64,000 nt of DNA from Acidobacteriota bacterium. Lineage in GTDB: Bacteria > Acidobacteriota > Vicinamibacteria > Marinacidobacterales > Marinacidobacteraceae. This document shows positions 8,454 through 17,097 of this stretch, piece after piece. Made by a program: the position numbers and the translations under genes. Numbering within the stretch: the stretch's first letter is position 1; every line of letters begins with the position of its first letter. Under the pieces are notes generated by a model. That model worked only from the letters and a program-made list of their open reading frames with translations, made no database searches and was not told where the DNA came from. The stretch covers positions 1-64,000 of the forward strand of contig JAJDVI010000094.1 of the NCBI GenBank assembly GCA_022826195.1, written 5' to 3'.

Positions 8454-11400
8454 TCAGCCCTCCGGACGGATCCAGAAAGGAGACCTGCGGAACCCCTCGA
8501 CGAAGAGGATCACGTCCTCGAGGGCGCCGTCGCGCACCCGGAACTCGAAGTCTCCGATGATCGTGTCGATCGCCTGACCGCCGACCCTGCTGACGCTCAG
8601 GGCCATGTTTCCCGAAGAGGAGAGACTGATCCCCCGAACGCGTCCCGGGCCGAACCCCCGCACGCCGGACTCCCCGGCCACCACCCCGGGCAGTTCCGCT
8701 CCGGTCAGGCCATGGAACGCGCGTAACCGGGCGACTCCATCGGTGGTGGTGGCGGTATCGCAGGAAAGTGCTTCGGTCCGGGACGTCTGGGTGGGGAGCA
8801 CCACCCCGACGCCCGAACCGTTCACGAGCACCACCGGGTTTCCCTGCGGGGTTTCGCCATCGGGCAGCGTCTTCCTCCACACCTCCTGAAGACGCGTTCC
8901 CTCGTCCCGGAGCAGGATGATCGCGGAGGGCGTGTCCCGAACCCGGCGGTCACCCCCGGTCACGACGAGCAGGTGCGGTTCGCTCCGGCCGGGGAACGGG
9001 AAGACCACCGGTGGCGCCAGGATCGGATGTCCCCCGCCCAACCGGTGGAGAACGCTCCACTGCCGGACGCCGGACTCCGAGAGCCGCAGGCGGTGTAGCT
9101 GGCCGTGGAGGTCGGCGAGATAGACCCGGGTAACGAGGTCGGTGGCTCCCGGCATCGACCATGCCGGCCGCCACGGCGCCGCCGAGGTGACGGCGCTGTT
9201 CTTGGGGATCCGCGCCCCGCTGGCCGGAGCCAGCCGGTAGCGGCCGCGGACCTCGCCGTCCTCGGGGGACAGTTCGAGGAACCACTCTCCGGAGTCGTCC
9301 TCCGGACTCCCGTTTCCCGCGGGCAGGAACATCGTCCAGGCGCTTCCTCCGGCCACCGGCACTTCGGCCAGGAGCGGTTCCGGCGTCTCGCCGAGTTCCG
9401 GCAGGGACACGCCCGAACCGGCCGGACCACGCCCGACGTTGAACAACAGGCGCGGCAGCCCGGGGCCGGCGGCGGACGGGGTCGGGGCGCGGTGCCCGCC
9501 CGCCCAGCCATCGCCGACCTCCGACACGTCGAGCGCCGTCACGAACCGCCCGCCGAACGAGCGGCCGAAGGCGAGCACCGTTCGCCAGCGCTGTGATCCC
9601 GGCACGAAGACATCGCGCACCACCGGCGACCCGGCGAGCGCGAAGCGGGTCACGAGCCCGCGCCGGAGCCCGGCCGCGCCCCGGACGCCGGCGATCGCGA
9701 GTTCCCGCAGAAACGCCCGCTCGCCGGTGCCCGCGGCGCCTGCGGCCGGTCCGAGGATGTCGTCCGGGATGTACGCAAAGACCTCCTTCCCGGTATCCGC
9801 GGCGAAGGCGTGGAGCACCCCGCCGCTGGTCGGGAGATAGACCATCGTCCTCCGATTCGCATGCCGGGCGAAGAAACGCTCGTACGGCTCCCGCCCGCGG
9901 AGGACGCGGTCCGGACGGCGGGGAGGATGGGTGACCACCGCCGGGGACGCCAGGCCCTCGCGGAGCTTCCAGGTGCCCCGCCCTCCCGTGAAGTGCAGGC
10001 GCCCATCGGGGCGGTAGATCGTCCCGGTGTCGGGATGCGTCCCGAGCTCCTCCCCGCGGACCAGGCGCACCACGATGCGGGCCGCATCCTCGGCGGTGCG
10101 GGCGCCGGCGCCGTCGAGCTCGGCCAGGTAACCCGCCGCGACGCCGAGGTCTTCGGGGGTGACCTCCCCGACTTCGAACACCCGGAGTTCACGGCTTCCG
10201 GCCCGGTTGAAGAGGACCAGCCGGTCCTCCGGGTCGCGCTCGGCGAGCTGTGACCCCGCATCCCAGACGGGCGTGGCCAGGAGACTCCCTCCGCCGTCGG
10301 CCGACGTGGGAAACGCCTGCAGTCCACCGCGAAGCGAAGAAAGCTCCGCACTGGTCGAGATGAGGATGTTGTCGGCGTACGCCGCGCGCCGCCGGATCAC
10401 TTCCTCCAGACCGCGGCGCCCGTTCGCCGGCGCCACCAGTGCATCCGGAGGAAGCGTGGGGTCGCTCCCCGGGAACGCGGGACTCGGAGAACTCGCGACC
10501 AATTCCTTGACGGTGGCGAGCCGCGGCGCCGCGAGCTTCACCGATCCGGAGGGGAGGGTGATCTCGTCGAGAACCCGGTTGAGGGCTTGCCGCAACGTCT
10601 CGGGCCGGTCGGCGTAGATGGCCGGGTGCCGGCCGCCCGAGGCCATCCACGCCAGGTGGTTCGTGTGGCCCCGCGCCGTTTCGTCCGTCATCGCGACGCC
10701 GACCACGTGGATGTCTCCCAGGCCTGCCTCCGGGTCGCCGCCGTTGAGCGCCAGATACGCGGCCTTCGCCTTGAGCCCGGCATTCCAGGCGGCGTGCGCC
10801 GGCCCGGACGGCGCCTCCCGCACCACCACGTCCGGACTGGTGTGGCTCGTGCGGAGCCACACCCCACCAAGCGGCCCCCGGCCGAACCGCCCGTCATTGA
10901 AATCGAGCCACGGGTGGTGGATGCACTCGCAGGTGTCGAGGCCGTCCGTGATCAACACGATCACGTTCTGCTGACCGGGCTCGAGATCCTCCGTGGCGTT
11001 CGCCGCGATGTGGCTGGCGAGCTGGTAGAGAGCAATCCCGTTCGGGGTGCGATCGATGTTGACACTGCGTGGAAGTTCCCGCAGCAGGGCGGTCCGCCCC
11101 GGCTCCGCCTCGCAGCCGGGCGGGTTGGCGAGAATCCGGACGCTCCCGCAGCGGACCGATGTCGCCGGGACTCCCGGCGAACCGTGCGGGAGCCCCGCGC
11201 CCATGGTGGGGTCCTGACAGGTCGCCCTGCGGGAACTCAAGTCCTCCAGGAACCGAACCGGCTGGAAGGCCGCGAGTCGCCAGTGCACGAGGGGTTCGCC
11301 CGACGCCGACTCCAGATTCCGGACCACCCGCCGGACCACGTCCCGGGCGACCGCGAACCGGCTCCGGCTCCCCATCGCGATCGTCATGGACTCCGAGGTG

Positions 11401-11591
11401 TCGAACAGGATCCAGACCCGTGGGCGGGTGGTGGTGCGCACGACCCCGAGGGGGTCCCGGCCTCCGTCAGGAAAGTCCTGCACTCCTCCCGCCGCCGGCC
11501 GCGCCAGGGCGCCCGCCGGCGCGGCGGCAACGAAGAGCAGCGCCAGCGCCAAACCGGCGCAGACGGGTGGGCGGCTTCCGAATCGCTTCAT
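8454..11591 (-). CDS. pilY1: PilY1-like type IV pilus tip/biogenesis protein
   Basis: 1045 residues with a signal peptide (LALALLFVAAAPAGALA). The N-terminal half starts with a von Willebrand A domain: VWILFDTSESMTIAMGSRS carries the MIDAS metal-binding DxSxS-type motif as DTSES, and VIVLITDGLDTC carries the TDG motif. The C-terminal half resembles the PilY1 beta-propeller (for example TMVYLPTSGGVLHAFAADTG and EVFAYIPDDILGPAAG). PilY1 sits at the pilus tip and supports extension and adhesion. Prepilin genes of the minor-pilin type flank it on the same strand, the usual arrangement. Confidence 0.88.
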   Translation of the reverse strand: MKRFGSRPPVCAGLALALLFVAAAPAGALARPAAGGVQDFPDGGRDPLGVVRTTTRPRVWILFDTSESMTIAMGSRSRFAVARDVVRRVVRNLESASGEPLVHWRLAAFQPVRFLEDLSSRRATCQDPTMGAGLPHGSPGVPATSVRCGSVRILANPPGCEAEPGRTALLRELPRSVNIDRTPNGIALYQLASHIAANATEDLEPGQQNVIVLITDGLDTCECIHHPWLDFNDGRFGRGPLGGVWLRTSHTSPDVVVREAPSGPAHAAWNAGLKAKAAYLALNGGDPEAGLGDIHVVGVAMTDETARGHTNHLAWMASGGRHPAIYADRPETLRQALNRVLDEITLPSGSVKLAAPRLATVKELVASSPSPAFPGSDPTLPPDALVAPANGRRGLEEVIRRRAAYADNILISTSAELSSLRGGLQAFPTSADGGGSLLATPVWDAGSQLAERDPEDRLVLFNRAGSRELRVFEVGEVTPEDLGVAAGYLAELDGAGARTAEDAARIVVRLVRGEELGTHPDTGTIYRPDGRLHFTGGRGTWKLREGLASPAVVTHPPRRPDRVLRGREPYERFFARHANRRTMVYLPTSGGVLHAFAADTGKEVFAYIPDDILGPAAGAAGTGERAFLRELAIAGVRGAAGLRRGLVTRFALAGSPVVRDVFVPGSQRWRTVLAFGRSFGGRFVTALDVSEVGDGWAGGHRAPTPSAAGPGLPRLLFNVGRGPAGSGVSLPELGETPEPLLAEVPVAGGSAWTMFLPAGNGSPEDDSGEWFLELSPEDGEVRGRYRLAPASGARIPKNSAVTSAAPWRPAWSMPGATDLVTRVYLADLHGQLHRLRLSESGVRQWSVLHRLGGGHPILAPPVVFPFPGRSEPHLLVVTGGDRRVRDTPSAIILLRDEGTRLQEVWRKTLPDGETPQGNPVVLVNGSGVGVVLPTQTSRTEALSCDTATTTDGVARLRAFHGLTGAELPGVVAGESGVRGFGPGRVRGISLSSSGNMALSVSRVGGQAIDTIIGDFEFRVRDGALEDVILFVEGFRRSPFWIRPEG

Positions 11592-11631
11592 GGACTTTCT
11601 CCTTTCGCGGGCGCTCTCGTCCCGTTCACCG

Positions 11632-12423
11632 TCACTCGCCGCGGTCCCCGGGCCGGAGGCGTCGCTGCACCCAGGTCGTCAGGCCGTCGCTGTAGTCGAG
11701 GTCTGCCGCCTCAGGCTCCGATGGACGCGGCGCGAGCCGCAGGGTCATTTCGAGCCGGCTGACCGCGTGGGGCTCCTCCGGCCCGTGGGGCGGTGGATAC
11801 CGCGCCTCGGCAGTGAGCACCGCGCGGTCGTGCGGCGCTCCGGCATCCCGGGCCCCCACCACCGGCCGGCGGATCCAGACGGTGACCCCGGCGACGTCGG
11901 GGACGCCGTCGCCATCGAGGTCCGGCGCCCATCCGGCGGCCGGAGCCCGCGGGTCGAACAGCAGCGGGCGGCCGCCGACGTCGCGCAACACCCGGCCCAC
12001 GTAAACGCGGGCGTTGCTCCCCGCCATCGGCTCGTCCCGGAACACCTCGTAGTCGCGGCAGCCCGGCGCCGCCGGGTCGCCGCAGGCGGCGCCGTCGGGG
12101 GGGCGAGCCCGTCCCCGCGCGTCCCCCCGGGGGGCTCCGATCGAGGGACGGACCGGCGGGAGGGCCTTCTCGAAACTGCCGTGCTGTTCGACGTGGGCGG
12201 CGAGCAGGGCCTTGGCCACCTCGAGCCCGGCCTCGGCCCGGGCCGCCGCCCGCGCCGTCCAGGCCTGGTTCCGCGCCGTCGCGCCGTCGGCCCCCACCAA
12301 TACCAGCACGACCGCCCCGATGCCGGCAAGGGCCGCCACCAGCAGGAGCGCCAGGACGAGCGCCATTCCCCGCTCCGGCGGCCTCTTCGGCGCCCGCGCC
12401 GGAAACGCTCCCGTGCTATTCAC
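11632..12423 (-). CDS. PilX-like minor prepilin
   Basis: The GTG at 12423, overlapping the end of the upstream prepilin gene by 8 bases, gives 263 residues; upstream codons in this frame lie inside that gene. A basic leader ends RPPERGMALVLALLLVAALAG, a PilX-type N-terminus with a Gly before the hydrophobic helix but without the Glu at +5. The rest is a globular domain with two Cys (PAAPGCRDY, GAACGDPA). PilX-class minor pilins belong to the tip-initiation complex with PilV, PilW and PilY1, all encoded next to it. Confidence 0.7.
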   Translation of the reverse strand: MNSTGAFPARAPKRPPERGMALVLALLLVAALAGIGAVVLVLVGADGATARNQAWTARAAARAEAGLEVAKALLAAHVEQHGSFEKALPPVRPSIGAPRGDARGRARPPDGAACGDPAAPGCRDYEVFRDEPMAGSNARVYVGRVLRDVGGRPLLFDPRAPAAGWAPDLDGDGVPDVAGVTVWIRRPVVGARDAGAPHDRAVLTAEARYPPPHGPEEPHAVSRLEMTLRLAPRPSEPEAADLDYSDGLTTWVQRRLRPGDRGE

Positions 12424-12931
12424 GGTTTGCCACCCGGACCGAGTCCAGCCGGACGACGGAACCCCGGCCGCCACCGACCGGCATCGCCACCACCTCGATG
12501 CGAAGCGCGGCGAGCCGGTCTCCGCCTCGCGGAGCGAGTTCCCGGATCCGCCAACGCACTTCGTAGCGCGCGGAGCGGCGGTCCGCGGGCTCCCCGTCCT
12601 CGCCGAAGTACGCGAAGTAGCCGGGCGCCCCGGCGCCTTCGATTGCGACGGTGCCGCCAGGGGCGGCCGCGGCGTGATGTCCCGGCCAGGGCCAGCCTCG
12701 CCAGAAGGGCGCCGCCATCAGCTGCTCCAGCCGCGCCCGGGCGATTCCCGCGGCGAGACCGGTGCCGGCGGCGGCCTGCCGGGCCTGGGAGGCCTGGGCC
12801 AGGGCGCGCACCAGGCCGCCGGCGGCGACGACCAGCACCAGGACGGCGAAGAGGGTCTCGACGAGCGAGAAGCCGCCCTCGGCCGGCGGGCGCGCGGCCG
12901 GCCGGCCGGCGGCGGTCTGGTCCCTATCCAT
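12416..12931 (-). CDS. PilV-like minor prepilin
   Basis: 171 residues. The leader ends in GGFSLVETLFAVLVLVVAAG, a textbook type IV prepilin site: cleavage after Gly, N-methyl Phe, and Glu at +5. Size and position before PilX- and PilY1-like genes fit PilV/GspI. It is the first gene of the minor-pilin operon and is preceded by a 61-bp block that also occurs upstream of the pilM operon. Confidence 0.8.
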   Translation of the reverse strand: MDRDQTAAGRPAARPPAEGGFSLVETLFAVLVLVVAAGGLVRALAQASQARQAAAGTGLAAGIARARLEQLMAAPFWRGWPWPGHHAAAAPGGTVAIEGAGAPGYFAYFGEDGEPADRRSARYEVRWRIRELAPRGGDRLAALRIEVVAMPVGGGRGSVVRLDSVRVANRE

Positions 12932-12946
12932 GCCCTACACAGGCCC

Positions 12947-13007
12947 AGACGTAAAACGGCCCGATTTCTTCCCACTTTGGAGCCGAATGTGGAAAAGTCG
13001 AAGCGAA
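12947..13007 (-). promoter_or_regulatory. Conserved 61-bp block upstream of the minor-pilin operon
   Basis: This block and 43875-43935, upstream of pilM, have equal length and the same conserved segments. Read on the coding strand these are TTCGCTTCGACTTTTCCACA, then TTCGG, then GTGGGAA, then TTTTACGTCT. Each lies within about 80 bases of the first gene of a pilus operon, so a shared promoter or operator is likely. TTTTCCACA also fits the DnaA-box consensus TTWTNCACA. No clear sigma-70 or sigma-54 promoter is recognisable in it. Confidence 0.6.
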
Positions 13008-13069
13008 CGTGCACAAGGGACGTGGATTTCCCGCCCCAAACCGGAGAACAACCCCGCGCCGCCCCCCTC

Positions 13070-13091
13070 CGCCCCCGCGCCTGCGGGGGCG
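13070..13091 (-). terminator. Hairpin downstream of prepilin peptidase gene
   Basis: A perfect inverted repeat, CGCCCCCGC with loop GCCT and GCGGGGGCG, begins 9 bases after the end of the prepilin peptidase gene and before the minor-pilin promoter region. It has no T-run, so if it terminates transcription it is an imperfect intrinsic terminator. Its position separates the pilT-to-pilD transcript from the minor-pilin operon. Confidence 0.45.
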
Positions 13092-13100
13092 GCGCCCCGC

Positions 13101-13862
13101 TCAGACCCCCGTCGAGACCACGAAGACGGCGCCCGCGCCCAGTGCGAGCAGGGTGCCGAACGGCAACGGGGTGTCGCGCCGGATTCGGCCGAGGAGCAGC
13201 AGCGGCCCGGCCGCCAGCACTCCGAGCGCGGCGGCGAGGGCCACCGCGGCCAGCGCGGGCGCCGGGCCCAGAAAGGCCCCGATCAGCAGCAGCAGCTTCA
13301 CGTCGCCGAGCCCCACCGCTTCGACCCCACGGAACCGCAACCAGAGGGCGCGCAGCAGGAAGAGCAGGCCGGCCCCGAGCAGGGCGCCGGCGGCCGAGGT
13401 CAGGAGATCCAGATCGGACCGGGGCCCCGCGAGCGCGAGGCCCAGCGCCGCCCCGGGAAGGGTGAGCGGGTCCGGCAGCACCATCCGCTCCCAGTCGGTC
13501 ATCGCCAGCGCCAGCAGGAGGCTCAGGAGCACCACCCGGGACACGGCGAGCGCGGGGTCCCCTCCCTCCGGCGCCCACCAGAAGAGCACCCCGGTCAGCA
13601 CTTCCACCAGCGGATAGCGCACCGGGATCCGGGCCCGGCAATCCCGGCAGCGGCCCCCGAGCCGGAGCCAGGAGATCACCGGCAGGTTGTCCCGCACGCG
13701 AATCGGCGCGGCGCACGCGAGGCACCGGGAGCCCGGAAGGAGCACCGATTCCCCCGCCGGGAGACGGTGGATCACCACGTTCAGGAAGCTCCCGACCGCA
13801 AGCCCGGCCACGAACAGCGCGAGCGCGAACAGCGGCCCGGAGAAGGCCGGGTCAGGCGCCAT
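13101..13862 (-). CDS. pilD: Prepilin peptidase/N-methyltransferase
   Basis: 253 residues, about seven to eight membrane segments. The N-terminal domain has GSFLNVVIHRLPAGESV and a pair of Cys motifs, CLAC and CRDC, that bind zinc in type A24 prepilin peptidases. The two catalytic Asp are in AMTDWERMVLPDPLT and VGLGDVKLL. It cleaves the leader of PilA and the minor prepilins encoded around it and methylates the new N-terminal Phe. It is immediately followed by a terminator-like hairpin. Confidence 0.95.
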   Translation of the reverse strand: MAPDPAFSGPLFALALFVAGLAVGSFLNVVIHRLPAGESVLLPGSRCLACAAPIRVRDNLPVISWLRLGGRCRDCRARIPVRYPLVEVLTGVLFWWAPEGGDPALAVSRVVLLSLLLALAMTDWERMVLPDPLTLPGAALGLALAGPRSDLDLLTSAAGALLGAGLLFLLRALWLRFRGVEAVGLGDVKLLLLIGAFLGPAPALAAVALAAALGVLAAGPLLLLGRIRRDTPLPFGTLLALGAGAVFVVSTGV

Positions 13863-13868
13863 TGCCGG

Positions 13869-14765
13869 TCAGCGGCCCGGATGGCCGGCCAGCGGCGACT
13901 CGGAGGCGATTCCGGGAACTCCGCCCCGGCCCAGCGCGAAGGGCACCCCTGCCGGGTCGACCGGCGGGCCCGGCAGCAACCCGGCGGCGACCAGATCTTC
14001 CCAGCCGCCGGGAGGGTGCCCCGAGCGGCGTTCGTAGGCGCGCGCGATGGAGGCGAGTTCATCCAGCCGGTCGAGCGCATCGAGTTGGAGCAGGTGGGTG
14101 CGGGCGTTGGACCGCGCCCGTTCGTCGTCCGCGCGTTCCAGCAGGACGCGCCAGAGCTCCCGCGCGGCGGCGCGGGCCCCCACTCCCGTCAGGGACCGCG
14201 CCGCCAGCGCCACGATCCAGGGCGGCGCGTCGTCCCGGGCGCCCGCCGCCTCCAGCAGGGTCGCGCCGGTCTCCGGATCCTGGAGATGCCAGGTGTGCAG
14301 GAGGCTGCGGAGCAGCACCGCGTCGAAGTCGCCGGGGTGCCGCTGCACCCAGCCGGCGAGGATGGCGTCGGCCCGCTCGGGTTCCCCGGCGCCGAGCGGA
14401 GGGGGTTCCGCGAGCAGCAACGGCCCCAGCAGCGCGGCCGGGCGGAGACCCGGGTCGAGGCGCAACGCCTGCTCCACGAGCGCGCCGAGGCCGGAGAACC
14501 CGGACGCGCCTGCGAGCCGCCGGTCCCCGTAGTGCTGGACGGCGAGGAACCACGAGATGTCGGCCCCCAGACGCCGAACTCCGGAAGGGAGGGCCGCGAC
14601 CCCCGCGTCGCTGAGGTGCATCCCCGGAGGCAGGACGGTGGCCGGTCCCGGCCGCGCCGCGGGCGCGATCCGCGCCGCCGTTCCGAGACACGCGAGCGAC
14701 AGCGCGGCACAGGCGAGACGGCCGGCGCCGACGCCGCGGAGGCCGGCCCGCCGAGCGTCCCGCAT
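13869..14765 (-). CDS. TPR-like helical protein in the pilus cluster (PilG position)
   Basis: The ATG at 14765, eight bases after the permease gene, gives 298 residues; the frame stays open much further upstream but there it is antisense-like noise inside the ABC genes. There is an N-terminal hydrophobic segment (LACAALSLACLGTAARIAP), then helical, TPR-like repeats (DISWFLAVQHYGDRRLAG, LVEQALRLDPGLRPA, RHPGDFDAVLLRSLLH). The C-terminal RRSGHPPGGWEDLVAAGLLPG resembles segments found in pilus-associated TPR proteins. In M. xanthus pilG, pilH and pilI lie between pilA and pilD; this gene occupies that block and may be the counterpart of PilG, which is inferred from position only. Confidence 0.65.
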   Translation of the reverse strand: MRDARRAGLRGVGAGRLACAALSLACLGTAARIAPAARPGPATVLPPGMHLSDAGVAALPSGVRRLGADISWFLAVQHYGDRRLAGASGFSGLGALVEQALRLDPGLRPAALLGPLLLAEPPPLGAGEPERADAILAGWVQRHPGDFDAVLLRSLLHTWHLQDPETGATLLEAAGARDDAPPWIVALAARSLTGVGARAAARELWRVLLERADDERARSNARTHLLQLDALDRLDELASIARAYERRSGHPPGGWEDLVAAGLLPGPPVDPAGVPFALGRGGVPGIASESPLAGHPGR

Positions 14766-14773
14766 CCGCCCGT

Positions 14774-15550
14774 TCAGGAAGCCGGCGCCGCGGGCTGGCG
14801 GGCCCGCCACGGGAACACGGCGATCGCCGCGGCGACCATCCCGGCCGCATACAGGAGTGCCCGGGCGGTGGGGTCCACGAGCAGTGGCGCCACCCCGGAG
14901 AAGCTCCCGGGGAGGCCGGCCAGCGGCGCGTCGAGCGCCGGCAGGTCCGGCAGGACGAATGCCGCGAGCCGGGTCACCGGTCCCAGATAGGCGGGAGCCG
15001 CCGCGGGAAAACTCGCCGCGAGCCATCCGGCCAGCGAGAAGAGCGCCGCGAGCACGATGGCCGCGGCTGGACGGAGCAGCGCCAGAAACAGCGTGGACAC
15101 GGCGAGGACGACCAGCAGCCGCAGCCACAGCAACCAACCGGTTCCGAGCACCGCCGCCGCCGCCCCGCCGTGCGCGAGGACGAGCCATGCCGAGAGCGTG
15201 GCGGCCACCAGCGCCACGTAGACGAACAGGCCGGCCGCCAGGCCGAGGAAGCGCCCGCCGAGCAGGAGGCCGGCGGAGACCGGTCTCGCCAGCGCGAAGG
15301 CGCCGAGAACCCCGCGGCTCCCCGCGAGCCCCGCTCCGTGGACGAGGGCGAGCGACCATCCGGCCACCTCGGCGAGAACCCATGCCACGTTGGACTCGAA
15401 CCGTCCTTCCCGGCCGAGCGACACGTCGCCCAGCAGCACTCCAACTCCGAAACCCGAGAGAACCAGCGCGAGCGCGGCCGGCAGGCTCCGCTCGGCGAGA
15501 AACCCGCGCAGCGCCACCGCGGCGGTAGCCGTGAGTGGCGCGATCGGCAC
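14774..15550 (-). CDS. ABC transporter permease of the pilus cluster (PilI-like)
   Basis: 258 residues, very hydrophobic, with about six predicted membrane segments (e.g. LALVLSGFGVGVLL, LFVYVALVAATLSAWLVLAH, LVVLAVSTLFLALL). There is no sequence motif beyond the ABC-2-like layout. The ATP-binding subunit lies 6 bases upstream. By order it matches PilI, the permease of the PilGHI system needed for pilus assembly in M. xanthus. The transported substrate is unknown. Confidence 0.7.
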   Translation of the reverse strand: MPIAPLTATAAVALRGFLAERSLPAALALVLSGFGVGVLLGDVSLGREGRFESNVAWVLAEVAGWSLALVHGAGLAGSRGVLGAFALARPVSAGLLLGGRFLGLAAGLFVYVALVAATLSAWLVLAHGGAAAAVLGTGWLLWLRLLVVLAVSTLFLALLRPAAAIVLAALFSLAGWLAASFPAAAPAYLGPVTRLAAFVLPDLPALDAPLAGLPGSFSGVAPLLVDPTARALLYAAGMVAAAIAVFPWRARQPAAPAS

Positions 15551-15556
15551 CGGTGG

Positions 15557-16342
15557 TTACCGGATCGGGGGGCTCGCGCCGTTCAGCGCCGCCGCCAGCC
15601 AGCCGCCGCTTCGTCCGGCGGCGGAGCGATCGGACCGATCCTTGCCGCCCTTCGCCACGAAGTCTTCCACCGGCCCGGCGGCGGCGACGGCGCCATCCGC
15701 CAGCACGATCAGCCGGTCCGCGACCGACTCGATTGCGGCGGCCTCGTGGAGGCTGAGGATGACGGCCGCCCCCTCCCCGGCCGCGGAGCGAATGGCCGCG
15801 AGGGAGCTGACCCGGGCCTCCGGGTCGAGCCCGGTGAGCGGTTCGTCGAGGACGAGCGCCCGGGGTTCGCCGAGCAGCGCCTGCGCCAGGGACACCCGCC
15901 GCCGGACACCCCGCGAAGCACGGCCGGCGGGAATCGCGAGCCACTCCGCCACCCCGGCGGTTTCCGCCGCTCGCTCCGCCTCCCGGCGAGCTCCGGCGCC
16001 ACGATACCCGGCAAGCACCGCGGCGTAGCGCAAGGTGTCCCGCACGCTGAGACCCGCCGGAAACTCGTCTTCGTCCGCCAGGTATCCGAGATGGCGGCGC
16101 GCCTCGCTGCGGGTGGCCGGCACCTCTCCCAGCAGGGCCTCCCCCCGATCGGCGGGCAGGAGTCCGGCCAGCAGCCGCAACGTGGTCGACTTTCCCGAGC
16201 CGTTCTTCCCGGCGAGAGCGACGACCTCACCCGGCGCGACCGCGAAGCTGACTGCCCGGACGACCGTCCGGCGGCCGAGCGCCAGCCCGGAACGCCCGGC
16301 CGCCGGATAGGAAGCGCTCAGCTCGCGGGCGCGGATCTCCAC
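15557..16342 (-). CDS. ABC transporter ATP-binding protein of the pilus cluster (PilH-like)
   Basis: 261 residues, one nucleotide-binding domain. Walker A is GKNGSGKST, Walker B is RALVLDEPLTGLD and the switch His follows in VILSLHEAA. The signature region reads RRVSLAQALLG, lacking the usual SGGQ but in the correct place. With the downstream permease it forms an ABC-2-type exporter between pilA and pilD, the position of M. xanthus PilH (unrelated to the Pseudomonas chemotaxis PilH). Confidence 0.85.
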   Translation of the reverse strand: MEIRARELSASYPAAGRSGLALGRRTVVRAVSFAVAPGEVVALAGKNGSGKSTTLRLLAGLLPADRGEALLGEVPATRSEARRHLGYLADEDEFPAGLSVRDTLRYAAVLAGYRGAGARREAERAAETAGVAEWLAIPAGRASRGVRRRVSLAQALLGEPRALVLDEPLTGLDPEARVSSLAAIRSAAGEGAAVILSLHEAAAIESVADRLIVLADGAVAAAGPVEDFVAKGGKDRSDRSAAGRSGGWLAAALNGASPPIR

Positions 16343-16360
16343 GCGGACTCGGCCTGTCCT

Positions 16361-17017
16361 CTATTCGAGGAATGCGGTGGCCGCGGGCACCGGGCAGGCG
16401 ATCGCCGCTCCGGAGGGGTCGTTGTAGATCGCTCCCGCACTCGTGGCCGAGAAGGACCGCACCCCCGTGCGTCCCACGTCCGCCGGCTCCGAGTGGTAGC
16501 AGTAGTCGAGCAGGCTGTCGGGATCGCAGTGAGCCGGCACCGAGGTCGGGGTCCCGTTCGGAGCGAGCGTGCGGTTGTATCCCGACTTCACGTAGGGACT
16601 GTTCCTTCCCAGGTCGGCGCCGATGAACTCGGGAGCGGCAGCCGGGTAGTCGGGAATGCCGATGGTCCCGCCGCAGTCGGCGCCGTTGCGGCAGAGGTTC
16701 GTCAGATCGGCGAAGAACCCGCAGTTGGAGGCCGCGTAGGTCTGCTGGGCCGCGATCACCGCGCGGGAGTCGCCGATCGCCTGGGCCTCGTTCGCGGACA
16801 GCCGCGCGCGCAACAACTGGGGAATGGCGATCCCCGCGATCACGCCGATGATCGCGATCACGATCAGGAGTTCGATCAGGGTGAAGCCGGCGGCGGCCGG
16901 GGACCGGCGCCGCGCGGAGCGGCCCCGGAGATTCCCCGCCGGTTGGACGGCTGGGCGGCTCGGTGGCGATTTCACTGGAGAATCCGGGGCCGGGCGGAGG
17001 GGGTCGCTGCGATTCAT
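16361..17017 (-). CDS. pilA: Major type IV pilin precursor
   Basis: 218 residues. An unusually long leader (about 43 residues) ends AAAG, followed by FTLIELLIVIAIIGVIAGIA, the canonical N-methylated helix with Glu at +5. The globular part has at least five Cys (NCGFF, NLCRN, DCGG, HCDPD, YCYH, ACPV), more than the usual C-terminal pair. AAGGAGG lies about 9 bases before the ATG, one of the best ribosome sites in the window, fitting a highly expressed subunit. pilC lies downstream on the 5' side of the operon and the ABC genes follow. Confidence 0.93.
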   Translation of the reverse strand: MNRSDPLRPAPDSPVKSPPSRPAVQPAGNLRGRSARRRSPAAAGFTLIELLIVIAIIGVIAGIAIPQLLRARLSANEAQAIGDSRAVIAAQQTYAASNCGFFADLTNLCRNGADCGGTIGIPDYPAAAPEFIGADLGRNSPYVKSGYNRTLAPNGTPTSVPAHCDPDSLLDYCYHSEPADVGRTGVRSFSATSAGAIYNDPSGAAIACPVPAATAFLE

Positions 17018-17097
17018 AAGGATACGTCCTCCTTGGGACTATGCGTGGAACGGGCGGAGGGGGGGACGGGCGCGCACGTTGCCGCATCCACAGGGTG

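Noticed and set aside
12947-13007. Sigma-54 promoter in the 61-bp pilus block
   Set aside because: GG and GC pairs at the required -24/-12 spacing with TGGC...TTGC are not present.
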